In this document: piece after piece, positions 25,501 to 36,169 of the stretch
Layout of the letters: each line of letters begins with the position of its first letter
How positions within the stretch are numbered: the stretch's first letter is position 1
DNA from: Phylloscopus collybita
Taxonomy: Eukaryota > Chordata > Aves > Passeriformes > Phylloscopidae
Assembly: GCA_027886175.1 (NCBI GenBank)
Contig: JAJNNQ010000027.1
Span: 3,672,001 to 3,736,000, forward strand
Length of the DNA: 64,000 nucleotides
Direction of reading: 5' to 3'
Position numbers and translations under genes: made by a program
Notes under the pieces: model-generated
The model's input: the letters and a program-made list of their open reading frames with translations, nothing else
The model's database searches: none
What the model was told of the DNA's origin: nothing

Positions 25501-27542
25501 GCCTCTGCTGTCTGCAGTGGGGAACACAGCATGACCTAATTCAATGCAGAGGCTGAGTTATTGTTGTGGGTTTCCATTAGGAGGGTTTTTCCCATTAAAA
25601 ACTCAGCAAAAACATGAGGATGAGCAAGATCTGTCTAAAGCCTTGAAGAGCCCTGGACCTCCTTTAATTCAAGACACAGCTTCTGAAAACTTCCAGATCT
25701 TTTTCCCAACTTTGACAGTAAAGGGTTTTCCAATACACATCATAAAACCAGCTCTGACCAGCATCTTTTACAGCAATAGAGATCTGTGTATAAGCCCATG
25801 GATAAACATAAGCCCATAGAGCCCAGGCTGCTGGCTCTGTGAGACAGTCTCAATGCAGGAGAAGCTTTCAGAGGTATCTCCTTGCTGTTACATCAGCATC
25901 TCATTGTTCTCCTATCTTCTCACACAGGCACCACGACCCTGCTGCCTCATTTTGTCAGAAACAACAAGCTTGCTTGGTGAAAAAGCTTCCTGACAAGTAT
26001 TTTACAAACTGCTTCTCTGCATTAACAGTCTTAATGTAGCAAACCACTGCCTCCCCTTGACTAAGAAAGAGGCTGATAGAAGACTCTTGCTGAAATCAGA
26101 CCTGCATGTCTGCTGTGGTTCACTGGAATGACAGGGTTCCTGTAGCAAATACCCCAGAAGGGGCAATTTCTTTCATTTCCTCATTCACAGCATGGCTGCA
26201 CAGCCCCCGCTGTACTGCCACAGGCAGCACCAGAAAGGGGAAGGAGACCTGACAACTCTTTTGCATCTCCCACTGCACCCACCACAGCTGCAAGGGGAGG
26301 GCAGAAACCCCAGCTCGTACCCCAGGACCTAAAGAGCAGTTTGGCAGGAGCTACGGCCACATTCCCTCTGCAAACAGGTTTCCAACCACACACCAGCATC
26401 CCCCCCTTGCTGCCTTTGGAAAAAGCAGAGAGAGCCACACTCTGTTGCTTTTTCTATTGAAACCAACCCTCCTTTCCTTCAGCTTGGGCATTCCCTCTGT
26501 TCTGGTGCATTCACAGACACCTCAGCTTCGGTTTTTCTGCATCAGTCACTGCAGTGATTTAGCACCTCGTAGCAGCTGTCAGTAACCTGAAGCTAAACTT
26601 CCTTTACTTTCCAAAAACTATTGATTCCAGCGGGGAGCCAGCCCGAGCGTACCTGCCAAGGCGCTGGTGCTGCCGTGGGCCCAGCAGGACCCGCAGTACT
26701 GGGGGATGTGCTGGTTCCGAGTGGTGCTGGCGTAGTTCACCCCATTCACGTTCCTCCAGTCCCAGCTCTGAGGCAGCGCCGACACCTCCAGGTACTCGTG
26801 CGGGCGGGGGTAGGTCCTGCGGGGGGTACGGGAGGAGGGGGAGATAGCGCCGGCATCCCCCAGAGCAGGACGGGCGGATGTAAAAAAAAAAACAAAACAA
26901 AGCAACCCCAAAGAAACAAAAACCCACTCCGGCTTTCACCGAGTTTCTTAACGAGGCCGCGACTGTCCGGCGGGGTCACGTGACCGCGGCGTGACCGCTC
27001 CGGCCCCGAGGTCTCGTGACCGCCCCCGGACCCCGTAGGGCCGGAGCGGGCCCGAACCCTCCCGAGCGCCCCCGGGCACCCCCGAACCCCCTCGGGCACC
27101 CCCGAAACCTCCCGAGTCCCTCCGGGTAGCCCCGAAGCCCCTCGGGCACCCCCGAAGCCTCCCGAGCGCCCCCGGGCATCCCCGAACCCCCTCGGGCACA
27201 CCCGAACCCTCCCGAGTCCCTCTGGGCACGCCCGAACCTCCCCCCGGACCCGGACCCGTACCCATCCCCCGGGCACCGGCAGGCACCGTACCCAGCCCGG
27301 GCGCCCCCGGATCCCGGCTGTGCCTGCCCGGCCCTTCCCCAGCGCTTCTCTCCGCCGCGCGGCCGCGAACGTGACCCAGGGAGGCGACAAGGGACCGAAG
27401 CTCACCTAAGGCCGGGCGCCTTTCGCGCGGCCGGTTTGTAGCAGTGCTGCCCTTCCCTGAAGTAGAGCCCGGCGCGGGCGGGCGGGCAGAGGCAGCCGCA
27501 GAGCAGCAGCAGCAGGAGCGGGCTGAGGGGCAGCGAGGCCAT
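22578..27542 (-). CDS. CTSZ: CTSZ, cathepsin Z/X, lysosomal cysteine carboxypeptidase
   Basis: A papain-family (C1) enzyme that removes single C-terminal residues in lysosomes. Exons in transcription order: 27542-27406, 26816-26653, 25074-24895, 23641-23491, 23299-23137, 22691-22578. They total 909 bases, giving 302 aa (human 303), with all GT-AG junctions in phase. A signal peptide (residues 1 to about 24, with a run of seven Leu) is followed by a short propeptide whose Cys34 (GQHCYKP) corresponds to the cysteine that links to the active site in the human zymogen. The mature enzyme begins near LPQSWDWRN. The family-specific HIP mini-loop (82-84) precedes the catalytic Cys90 in QYCGSCWAH; His239 ([11 protein letters not shown]) and Asn259 (VRNSWGEPW) complete the triad. 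The propeptide lacks the RGD of the human enzyme. Introns 1 and 3, and probably intron 2, carry repeats listed separately. Confidence 0.97.
24143..24814 (+). mobile_element. Solo LTR, probably ERVK (class II) type, with 6-bp target duplication
   Basis: A 672-bp element begins TGTGGG and ends CAACA, and is flanked on both sides by the hexamer AATTAT (24137-24142 and 24815-24820). Six-base duplications are typical of class II endogenous retroviruses. An AATAAA at 24634-24639, followed by a CTCTGTTTCCTG segment, is placed as expected for an LTR R region, so the element lies on the plus strand, antisense to CTSZ. No internal retroviral coding sequence is present, so this is a recombined solo LTR. 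It sits in CTSZ intron 3, ending 80 bp from exon 3. The family assignment rests on structure only. Confidence 0.8.
25110..25400 (+). mobile_element. Possible second LTR-like fragment in CTSZ intron 2
   Basis: The segment has LTR-promoter character: TGTTTGCC at its start, a TATA-like GTATAAAAATAA near 25285-25297, then a leader-like stretch with TCATTTATTGTGTCCCACAG. I could not find a convincing target-site duplication or right terminus, so the ends given are approximate. It could be ordinary intron sequence. Confidence 0.3.
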
Positions 27543-27850
27543 GCTGGGACAGCGGCAGCTACGGGAGGCGGCCGGCACCGCGGTTTAAGGGCGGCGGGCG
27601 GCGCGCAGGGCCGGGCCGGGGCGGGGCCGCCTCACCTGCGGCGTGAGGGGAACAGCGGCGCGGCCTCGGGCAGGGCTCTCCTGTCCTGTGCCGGCACCGC
27701 CCCAGGCTGTCTGATGGACCTCTTGGGAACGAGGAACAAACCGAGATCCGCCTTCCCAGCCCCCAGCGGCGCTTCCAGCTCGCACGGTCAAAAATTTGGT
27801 CACATGGGTTGTGAAGAGGACTTGTATCTGGGACAGGCCCTGTTCCAGGT
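26950..27850 (-). promoter_or_regulatory. CTSZ: CTSZ CpG-island promoter and first-exon region
   Basis: Dense CpG sequence spans exon 1 and both flanks. There is no TATA box upstream of the ATG (27542-27540). Long open frames on both strands here reflect the lack of stop codons in GC-rich DNA. The transcription start is inferred to lie within about 27550-27700. Confidence 0.65.
27051..27240 (+). repeat. GC-rich decamer minisatellite with 50-bp higher-order repeat
   Basis: Nineteen consecutive 10-bp units with no gaps, of types such as CCCGAACCCC, CTCGGGCACC, CCCGAGCGCC and CCCGGGCACC. Every fifth unit matches, so five decamers form a 50-bp unit present about 3.8 times. CCCGA and TCGGG modules alternate, so neighbouring units can pair into hairpins on either strand. 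The array lies in CTSZ intron 1, about 170 bp downstream of the exon 1 donor. Confidence 0.92.
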
Positions 27851-27869
27851 TTCTTCACCTTTGGCCTAA

Positions 27870-29528
27870 CACCTCAGCATTGTGCTAGACTGTGGCCAGC
27901 GACTGTGACTGTTTTTGTCTGGTGGTTGTTTTTTTTTCCTTAGTCCCGAGTTCTGGGTTTCTCAAGCCCTTTAATGCTACAATTAGCAAAGGAACGTAGA
28001 CCTGTGACCATTTTCTAGGCTGCTTCTCAGGGTTTTGACATCTGAAGATTCTGTATTATTTGCTAGAAGATTTAGTCAATAGTAAAAATAGTTTTCTAAT
28101 TTTCCTGCAGAAGCTTCTAGTGGCTGTGTGAATGGATTACCAGTCTTTTTTCCATACATTAGCTGGAAGCTTTCATGTTTGATAAACAGGTTTGGTAAAC
28201 CACAGACAGTTCTCCCCTCCTAGCTTCTCTTCCCTACCTTTCAGCATTTTTTGTAGAGGGCCTGTGGTTTATTAGCTCCACACTATGAACAGAGAAACTG
28301 AGGCACAGAGAACCAAGGCACCAAAAGGAGCAGCAGAGAAAGAGTGGAGCCTGTCTGTTGAATGCCGTGTTTTTTGGTATCATTCTTAAGGGTGATTCAG
28401 CTAGCCCAGGTTAGTTAAGACTTGCATCAGCTTGTCTGGTAGCCATTCACAGATCTCTGAAATGATCTGATGGCCTGTGGCCAGGCTTATCTCAAACTGA
28501 ATAGGCTTTCCTCTCAACAATCTTCTCTGCTACTCTGAAAAGCCAGTTCCTCCCAAGCAAGCCATTAAAAAAGAGTGTACCAGAATGCCTCCTTGTATGT
28601 GTATATTTATTGGGGGTAGTGTTAGAAAAAAAACAAAAATCAACCAAGGGAAAAAAAAAAACAACAACAACAACAAAAAGCCCAGCTACTACAAAAGCCT
28701 GGTGTCTTTGTGGTCTCAGCTCAAGCCCATCACCAGGGCTGTGGTATCTGGGGCTTGCTCTGGAGGCACTGGAGGCAGTGGGCAGCCTGATAATAGCCAC
28801 TGTGGGACAGCTGCAATGCTGTGCCCCGTGCCAGGCTGCTCCTAATCTCCCCAGTGCCAAAAGTCCCTGTGAGCCGGCCCATCCAGCACAGCCCCTCTCT
28901 CCCCAGTGCCTCTCTCTGCTAATCTGCAGCTGCACATGTGCCCTGGCTGTGCCTGGGAAGAGCCTCGGGCTGTTAACAGGCCTGGGGCTTCTCAGGGCTG
29001 AGCAGGGACAGGCCTGCAACTAAAGCTGCACAGAAACAGAGCCCTCCTAGGCCGGGTTTGGGATAAAAGCCAGACTTGGAGCTGCACAGAAATGCAGATG
29101 GAAGGACAGGGAAAAGAGGCCCAAACCCACATCCGCTTCACAAAGCATCTCAGCTACCTGGTGTCATGTGCCAGAGTTTTTAAGACTGTAGGGAAGCGCT
29201 TCAGAGGAGGCACATGATTCTAGGGAGCTATTTTCAGCAAGAGGAAAAACCCCTATTGAGTGATTGCATGTTTCTTTCACTTCCCTTTTTCCCCTCTCCT
29301 TGTGAGATGTGCTCAGTGAATATATTGGTTGCTGAAATGATTTTGTTGTATTTTTCAGACAGTGAGCACCGTCAGCCTCTTCCTAAGCTTTATCTATTCT
29401 GAATACATTGCATATTTTAAATTGTATTTATTTGGTATTTGTTACTGACATTGGGTCAAGGCAGCTCCCATTCAGAATGCAGCAGTTGAATATACCATTC
29501 AGATGTGCATTACTGCTCTTAGCTAAGG
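27870..29528. other. CTSZ-TUBB1 intergenic region, upstream part
   Basis: No recognised gene. It contains an A-rich/(AAC)n simple repeat at about 28626-28679 and GC-richer sequence at 28740-29040 with chance open frames. A short acceptor-like TTGTATTTTTCAG occurs at 29346-29358 but leads to an early stop. Confidence 0.5.
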
Positions 29529-30049
29529 ATGGTTGGAGAAAACAAGTATGAAATGTGCATAAATAAAATGAGATATGCTTTTAAAGTGAATGTCCAAATA
29601 ACCTTTTCAGATTTTTCTTAGGGAATTGCAGAAGATATCCAAAGCCACTGGAAATATTGACAATGTGGCAATGGAACAGAATGTTGTGTGTGCCTTGCTG
29701 GGTAAACTGGAGGGCTTAGAGAATACTTATTTGGAAAACGATAAAATGATTGTGTTTTAAGGAATGAAAATGAATCTACCTGGATTTAAAGTCTTCCTTT
29801 TTTTGCTCCCTACTCAGTGTGCTCATAGCACGGCAGAGGATGAAGGATGTTTGCTCTCTGCTTTTTTACAATGCACTGCTGGTGCTGAACTCTGTGTTAG
29901 GAGCAGTTGTCTGTTCCTTCATTGGCTGGTGGCAGAAGTGGAAGTCATCAAGTGGAGGGGAAGCCTGGAATAAGCTGATTTTTCTTCTTGGAACCATCTG
30001 GAAGCTCAGAAATCCCTTATCTCTAGCAACCCATGAAGTGGTAGAGTAG
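29529..30049 (+). CDS. Candidate small single-pass membrane protein gene, three exons, unidentified
   Basis: A possible gene that I do not recognise. Proposed exons 29529-29545, 29622-29701 and 29829-30049 join in phase through GT-AG introns of 76 and 127 bp, giving 105 aa and a TAG stop at 30047-30049. The ATG has A at -3 and G at +4. The N-terminal third (MVGENKELQKISKATGNIDN then VAMEQNVVCALLARQRMKD) looks helical and polar. It is followed by a strongly hydrophobic segment of about 28 residues (near 38-66) ending FIGWWQKWK, typical of a membrane anchor with a positive flank, then a tail with a weaker hydrophobic stretch (LIFLLGTIWK). A plus-strand AATAAA at 30821-30826 could end the transcript. 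The junctions are predicted by eye. The tail could instead be intronic or the whole could be chance. Confidence 0.35.
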
Positions 30050-31080
30050 TTCAGTGAGTCAAGCCCTTCCACTGTCACCATTTTATGCTAAATAGTTTAA
30101 GGTGCTTTCCTAATTATAGTTCCTTTCCCCATCCTTAAAAGGAACACTTGCAAGGCTGTGACAGTCATTTGACATGTAATGAAACTGCTCTAGGCTTCTA
30201 GAAGTCATTTTATCCTGGGTTTCTGCTGCTTAGTGATACTGGTCCTGGTTATCAGCAGCCAAACATGACTGTGCTGTGTTTTGTTGTGCCTCACATCGTG
30301 TTTCCTTCAGCAGGGTGAGATGTTTCACTCACTGAATGTTACAGTTCACTTCAGAGAACTTCTGTGAAACGGGGTTTTCACCTCTAGCATTTTCCTGGCA
30401 AGTTCTGAAATACATCTGAGAGATAAGAAATGAAGAAATATTAGAAATGCTGTATTTCTTAACAGAACAAGGGGGGGAGAGAAAGAGCATCTGTGCAAGT
30501 TAGTCACAAGTTAATTCAAATTTTGGCTAAAAATGATGGATTCTTGTAACTATTTAAGGACCCTGCATTACTGAGAGTACAGTGTTATTTTCATGTGTTA
30601 CAGAGTATTTTTTTGTTACTGCTCTTGTTCCCCTTCCTCATGCAGTCAAATATCAGGAATGATGCTTGTTAGTGGGCTGGAGTTTTCCCTGCAATGCACT
30701 GAATGTTGTGATTATAGGAGGCTCTGGCTCACAAGTTGTTACAGTTTTTATTATGGGTGTTGTCCTCTATGACTCATATGATGCTAAAATTTAAATTATG
30801 TGGCAGAAGCACATGTGCTTAATAAATTAAGATCGCTCACTCTGGGCTATCATCTCTACATATGCACATACATTTGTATATATTTTATGTCTAATATCAA
30901 ATAATGAAACACAAACAGAATATGCACATACATTCATGCACCACGCTGCTGCACAGAGAACTGGGAAGGGGTGCATGTGACAGTGTTGCTTTCCAAGGCA
31001 CTCAGTGGTGCACCTGTGCTGTTGTACCTGTACCCAGGCAGTCAAGAGGCCCTGGTGCAGTGCCTGGGGCTGGCTACTCC
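30050..31080. other. TUBB1 upstream region
   Basis: AT-rich sequence with no coding signal apart from the tail of the candidate small gene. It includes AATAAA at 30821-30826. It may contain TUBB1 enhancer elements, but nothing specific is recognised beyond the proximal promoter. Confidence 0.4.
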
Positions 31081-31088
31081 CCTGGCTG

Positions 31089-31155
31089 GCTGAGTGACAG
31101 TCCCTGGAGTATAAAAGGGCCCCTGGGGCTGGGCTGTGCTGGGTGTAGCTGATAG
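31089..31155 (+). promoter_or_regulatory. TUBB1: TUBB1 TATA promoter with GATA-like and NF-E2-like motifs
   Basis: TATAAAAG lies at 31110-31117, placing initiation near 31140, about 97 bp before the ATG. GCTGAGTGA at 31089-31097 differs by one base from the core of an NF-E2/MARE site (GCTGAGTCA). TGATAG at 31150-31155 is a GATA-factor consensus. Mammalian TUBB1 is known to depend on NF-E2 and GATA-1 in megakaryocytes; applying that here is inference. Confidence 0.6.
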
Positions 31156-31236
31156 AGCAGCAGGCACAGGGCTTGTTCTGGGGAGCTGGAGAGCCTGGGA
31201 GAGGTTGTAGCCACCAGCACGTCTGAGCCACACAAA

Positions 31237-34200
31237 ATGCGTGAGATCGTGCACCTGCAGATTGGCCAGTGTGGGAACCAAATTGGATCCAAGGTAAGGT
31301 CTCTTTTCAACACTGGTCATTAGCAGGGGATCAGAGGTAGGAGGTCACACATCATCGGTGGATGGGGACTTTGGGGGGGACAATTACCTTGTAACTCAGT
31401 GGTGGGAAGCATGACATGTTAGCAGGGAATCTGAGTATTTTTATATGAAAGGTAAAAGCTGAATTAGCTCCTCATGCAAAGTTTAATGTTCATTTGCAAT
31501 AACCATGGCCCAGTGATTACCAGTGCACCAGAGCATTCCTGTTGGGACTCCTATTCCCTGGGGGAACTCATATACTCTGCAAGATACTGGGGCAAGTGAC
31601 AGAGCCAGTAATTCCAGAGCTGTGAATTTGTGCTTGCTGGTACTTTAGTTCAGCCATGCAGCAGCAGCTCTCCCACATTTTATTCTTAAATATCACAGAA
31701 TCATACAATGGTTTGGGTTGGAAGGAGTCTTAAGATCATATGGGATCATATTAATCAACAGCATTAACCTGTGTTAGAGTGTAGAATGACACAAAGTGTC
31801 ACTGGCCTGTGAGAGGCAGATATAATTTGGAGTATTTTTGTGTAGCTCAAACACTGTCATGCTGTGGCATGGGGAGTAGTCACTATTGCTGACTTTCTGG
31901 GCTAGGAGTAAAAAAGACCCCTCTATTACTATGCTGTGTGATGTCCATTTTTATTTTTTTTTAAATTTTTTTTTTTTCAATTGATAAATAGGAAGTTGTC
32001 CAAAGATGATCTATTTTGGGCTGGGAGGTCTTTTAAGACATGGGATAGTTGAGGGATTGTTCTGTTGTGTTCTTCCCCTTTCTCCCACACCTAACCTTGA
32101 TTCCTTTTAATGGAACATGAAACATGGAACATGCACCTGTTGGCAGTGGTGTATCTGTACACTCAAAATGGGACTGGATGCTAACCCAGGAGACCTTTAA
32201 TATTAGACCAGCCTGGTCATTACAGTGGGTGGGTGTGTCTGCATGAACACTGCTGTGGCTGCTGCCCAGATAAGAGCCCAGCACAAGAGCACATCCATAT
32301 GAGTGTCAAGATAGGACATTTAGGACCAGCAGCTGTTTGTGGAAAGCCTTGCTCACATACAAATTTGCCTGTGCCAGCTTTGTCGTGCCATGGTCCCACT
32401 TGTGCATGACAGGACTCAACGCAACTCTCCCTAATCCACACCCTCACAACCTTTTTGTTAAGCTCATAAGTAGTAACTGTTATTCAAAGTTTTAAACTAA
32501 CATCGATTTTCTTTTACTATAAAGAGAACAAATTGAGACCCTCCACCTGTTAGTGCATAGGTCATAGCTAAGCAGCATGAACGGTCTGCTAAAGTTTGCC
32601 CTCAAATTTATTTGGGAGGGGTAGAGAAGGATCCCTATTCTGATCTGATAAGTAACTGGCAAAGCATTCCCTGCTTCAGGCACAGTTCCCAGAGCTGTTG
32701 CTGAACATGTGCTGAAAATAAATAAATCATTCTCAATGTGTTGTGCCTCTTTCCCTTTGCAGTTCTGGGAGGTGCTTGGTGAGGAACATGGGATTGACAT
32801 CACTGGGAATTACCGTGGGGATTCACCACTGCAGCTGGAGCGAATTAACGTGTACTTCAATGAGGCTTACTGTAAGTGCCCAGCAGAGCCAACAGGGAGG
32901 GTAAAATAAGTAATTAAAAAACTCATAGAAAGCCTAAACCACTCTAGGTGGATTGGACTTTCCAGAGTGGATTGTAAGCCTGTTTCTTTGACCACAGGCA
33001 GTAATTATTTGCTTTCATTTTGTTTTGTTCCAGCCCATAAATATGTGCCCCGTTCCATCCTGGTGGACCTGGAGCCTGGGACGATGGACAGTGTCCGGTC
33101 CAGCAGAATCGGCCCCCTCTTTCGACCTGACAACTTTATCCACGGTATGTGCAGCACACTGCCAGCAAACTGACTGCAGGCAACTGTCCCAAAAGGGCCT
33201 TGGAAGTCCTTTAAAAATCCTCCTGTTAACTTTGTGTCTGTTCTTTCTGTAATTCTGTTCACAGGTAATTCAGGTGCTGGCAACAACTGGGCCAAGGGCC
33301 ACTACACAGAAGGTGCCGAACTGATTGAAAACGTCATGGATGTGGTCAGGAACGAGTGTGAGAGCTGTGACTGCCTTCAGGGATTCCAGCTCATCCATTC
33401 CCTTGGTGGTGGCACAGGCTCAGGCATGGGGACGCTCCTCATCAACAAGATCAGAGAGGAATATCCCGACAGGATCATGAACACCTTCAGCGTTGTGCCC
33501 TCACCCAAGGTATCCGACACCGTGGTGGAGCCCTACAACGCCATCCTCTCCATCCACCAGCTGATAGAGAACACAGATGAAACCTTTTGCATTGACAATG
33601 AAGCTCTGTACGATATATGCTTCAGGACATTAAAGCTCACCAATCCCACCTACGGGGACCTCAACCACTTGGTGTCCCTAACGATGAGCGGCGTCACCAC
33701 CTCGCTGCGTTTCCCTGGCCAGCTGAACGCGGATCTGCGGAAGCTGGCGGTGAACATGGTGCCCTTTCCTCGCCTGCACTTCTTCATGCCCGGCTTTGCC
33801 CCGCTGACAGCTCGGGGCAGCCAGCAGTACCGGGCCCTGACGGTGCCAGAGCTCACCCAGCAGATGTTCGACGCCCGGAACATGATGGCCGCCTGCGACC
33901 CCCGCCGCGGGCGCTACCTCACCGTCGCCTGCATCTTCAGGGGCAGAATGTCCACCAAGGAAGTGGACGAGCAGCTGCTGTCTGTCCAGACCAAGAACAG
34001 CTCCTACTTTGTGGAGTGGATCCCTAACAATGTGAAAGTGGCCGTGTGTGACATCCCGCCGCGAGGGCTGAAGATGGCGGCCACGTTTATTGGCAATAAC
34101 ACGGCCATCCAGGAGCTCTTCATCAGGGTGTCCGAACAGTTCTCGGCCATGTTCAGAAGGAAAGCGTTTCTCCACTGGTACACGGGGGAAGGCATGGATG

Positions 34201-34343
34201 AGATGGAGTTTTCTGAAGCAGAAGGTAACACCAATGACCTCGTGTCCGAGTACCAACAGTACCAGGATGCCACTGCAGATGTGGAGGAATTTGAAGAGGT
34301 AGAAGTGGAAGCAGAACCCAAGGCAGAAAAGGAAGCAGAGTAA
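31237..34343 (+). CDS. TUBB1: TUBB1, beta-tubulin class VI (thrombocyte/erythroid isotype)
   Basis: Beta subunit of the tubulin dimer; this isotype forms the marginal microtubule band of platelets, thrombocytes and nucleated erythrocytes. Exons 31237-31293, 32763-32871, 33034-33144 and 33265-34343 total 1356 bases, giving 451 aa, the same length as human TUBB1. The N-terminus MREI is the autoregulatory tetrapeptide. The GTP-binding signature GGGTGSG is at residues 140-146, and the body ([40 protein letters not shown]) is intact. The C-terminal tail is acidic and ends EPKAEKEAE. Neighbours CTSZ and ATP5F1E confirm it as TUBB1 and not another beta-tubulin. The isotype call rests on synteny and on resemblance to the chicken class VI sequence as remembered. 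Intron 1 contains a CR1 fragment and a T-rich tract (31948-31978). Confidence 0.97.
31692..31745 (-). mobile_element. Truncated CR1 LINE 3'-end fragment
   Basis: The sequence around ATGGTTTGGGTTGGAAGG, with CACAGAATCATA before it and TTAAGATCAT after it, matches the inverted 3' end of avian CR1 elements, so the element points to the minus strand. Only about 50 bp survive, in TUBB1 intron 1. Confidence 0.75.
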
Positions 34344-35078
34344 AAAGTATAAAAACATTCTCAGAATGAGCCTATTCACGTTCACTAAAGACAAAGCAAC
34401 AGCCATCATCTGCATACCCAAAATAACACATTTCTTCAGGACTTGTTCTCTGCATCTGGCCAAGTGTATCTGATACTACAACACAGTGCTTTTGAAATTA
34501 ACGGCAGCTCTGCTTTACTGTCTTAACTGTTGACACTGCATCTCTCCCAAAACCGATCTGAAGACACGTTATCTCCTACCAGCCTTCCCTGTAAATGGAT
34601 TCACTTTTAGAATACAATCACCAGATACTGAATGTACTATACAGCCACTGTGCCTTTGTATATAGATCAGGATCATAAGCAATAGCAAAATATGCTGTCA
34701 GCTCATCACATTTATTTATTCTCAGGTAAACACAGTCCCTGCTGATTGTGAACTTGTTACTGTTTTAGGAACACGTGCATATCTCTAAGGCCTGCAAAGG
34801 CAGTGACTCTTTTATCACCCCACAGACTGATGTAGATCTGCAGAGACAGGGGGCAAATGACTGAATATGCACATTCTTATTTTATAAGTAATTGTTCTAT
34901 CACCTTGCTGGCTTATATTATTGCAGAGCTTGTATTCATTATCATGGTGTGGTTTGTTTCTAACTACAAGGTTGAGTTACATTAGCACACTAAGTTGTGA
35001 TGTTGTATAAAAGTTTTGGTGTGGTATTTTTTTCCCTAGGTATTAACTACTGTAAATTTTTTCCCTAACATTCAGTAC

Positions 35079-35229
35079 AATAAAAATGACATAGAATGGT
35101 TTGTAGTTTGTTAATATAAATTCTATGGCAGTCACTAAAACAAAACCGTATTTTGCCTTTGGTGAAAAAAATTTCTTGCCATCACAGCTGCCTACTTAAC
35201 AATGTATTTATAATATTCTTTTAAATAAA
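35079..35229 (+). terminator. TUBB1: TUBB1 3' end, two candidate polyadenylation signals
   Basis: AATAAA occurs at 35079-35084 and again at 35224-35229, implying a 3'UTR of about 0.75 or 0.9 kb after the stop at 34343. Which is used cannot be told from sequence. Confidence 0.55.
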
Positions 35230-35249
35230 GATTATATACCATTCTATCA

Positions 35250-36035
35250 AAGTTTTATACTTGAAGCATTTGAGAGACAAACCCCCATAGTTTATTCTTG
35301 CAAGAACTAACTTTGAATTACGTTATACTCTCAGATAAAAAGGTTTGCTGTACTCTGAAGAAAGTAACGCCTCACGTTTGAGTTCAGTCTTGGTGAAGGA
35401 ACCTGAATGCAATTCTCCTGTGCAGTGGGACAATGCTGTCCCTGCTTTGAGGACACAGCAGCAGGAAAATGCAAAAACTTCCCCCAAAACCGCACAGCTT
35501 GAAGAGCATCTTTGCCTCCCAGCCAAGAGCAGTGTCCTCCTCCATTCTTGCTTCCCAGAGAACGTTCCTCCCTCTCCCTCTCTTCCCTGTCAGAACGAAG
35601 TGTTAATGAGGACAATTCAGATTCCTGTGTCTCTTTTCCCACCTCTTACGTGACATCAGTTCTCCAAATTCCTGATTCACTGCTCGGTGCCTCAGACTTG
35701 GAGATCAGATCCCCAGCAGCACATCCATGGCACAATTATCCTGCTTCCAGTTTTCGAAACTATATGCTATATTACCTGTTAATACAGATTTTAGCCAGGA
35801 TTTTTTTCAAAGTAATCATTAAAATGTAGTAGGCAGAAAAGTTTTAAACAGCAATCAAATCTCTCACTCATTTATGTACCTGAAATATCAGCAGGAAACT
35901 CAAAAAGAAATTTGGCTTAAAAATAAACAATGCTGCTACTGAATGTCCAGACTGTGCTAAAAGCAGTCTTTTATTTTAATAGAACAGAAACATCTCTGCA
36001 GAACAGAAACTTTGTTTCAAGAGGAACAACGCTTT
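35250..36035. other. Region between the convergent TUBB1 and ATP5F1E 3' ends
   Basis: About 800 bp with no recognised gene or repeat. Overlapping short open frames near 35331-35829 look like chance. Confidence 0.45.
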
Positions 36036-36039
36036 CCAC

Positions 36040-36169
36040 ACATTCAGAAATTACATTTATTAGCATGCCAATTTACATACAGAGGCAAGTTCTACAGTTC
36101 ATGTGATGACATTACACTGCAGCCTTGAGCTTGCCTACAGCTCTGCTGTTATTCACCACAGATGAGCTC
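36040..36169 (-). other. ATP5F1E: ATP5F1E 3'UTR-only terminal exon with polyadenylation signal
   Basis: The coding exon of ATP5F1E ends with a donor (minus-strand GTAAGT, 36786-36781) three bases past the stop codon. A matching acceptor (CTTGTAG) sits just before 36169, and a minus-strand AATAAA at 36061-36056 ends this exon. A final exon made only of 3'UTR is the known arrangement of the mammalian gene. The 3' boundary is approximate. Confidence 0.7.

Noticed and set aside
26746..27405. Long minus-strand open frame (219 codons) rich in Gly, Arg and Pro over CTSZ intron 1
   Set aside because: It follows from the GC-rich decamer minisatellite and the CpG island; CTSZ splicing is well supported without it.
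33678..34463. Minus-strand frame of 261 codons
   Set aside because: Antisense shadow of the last TUBB1 exon, whose coding frame is unmistakable.
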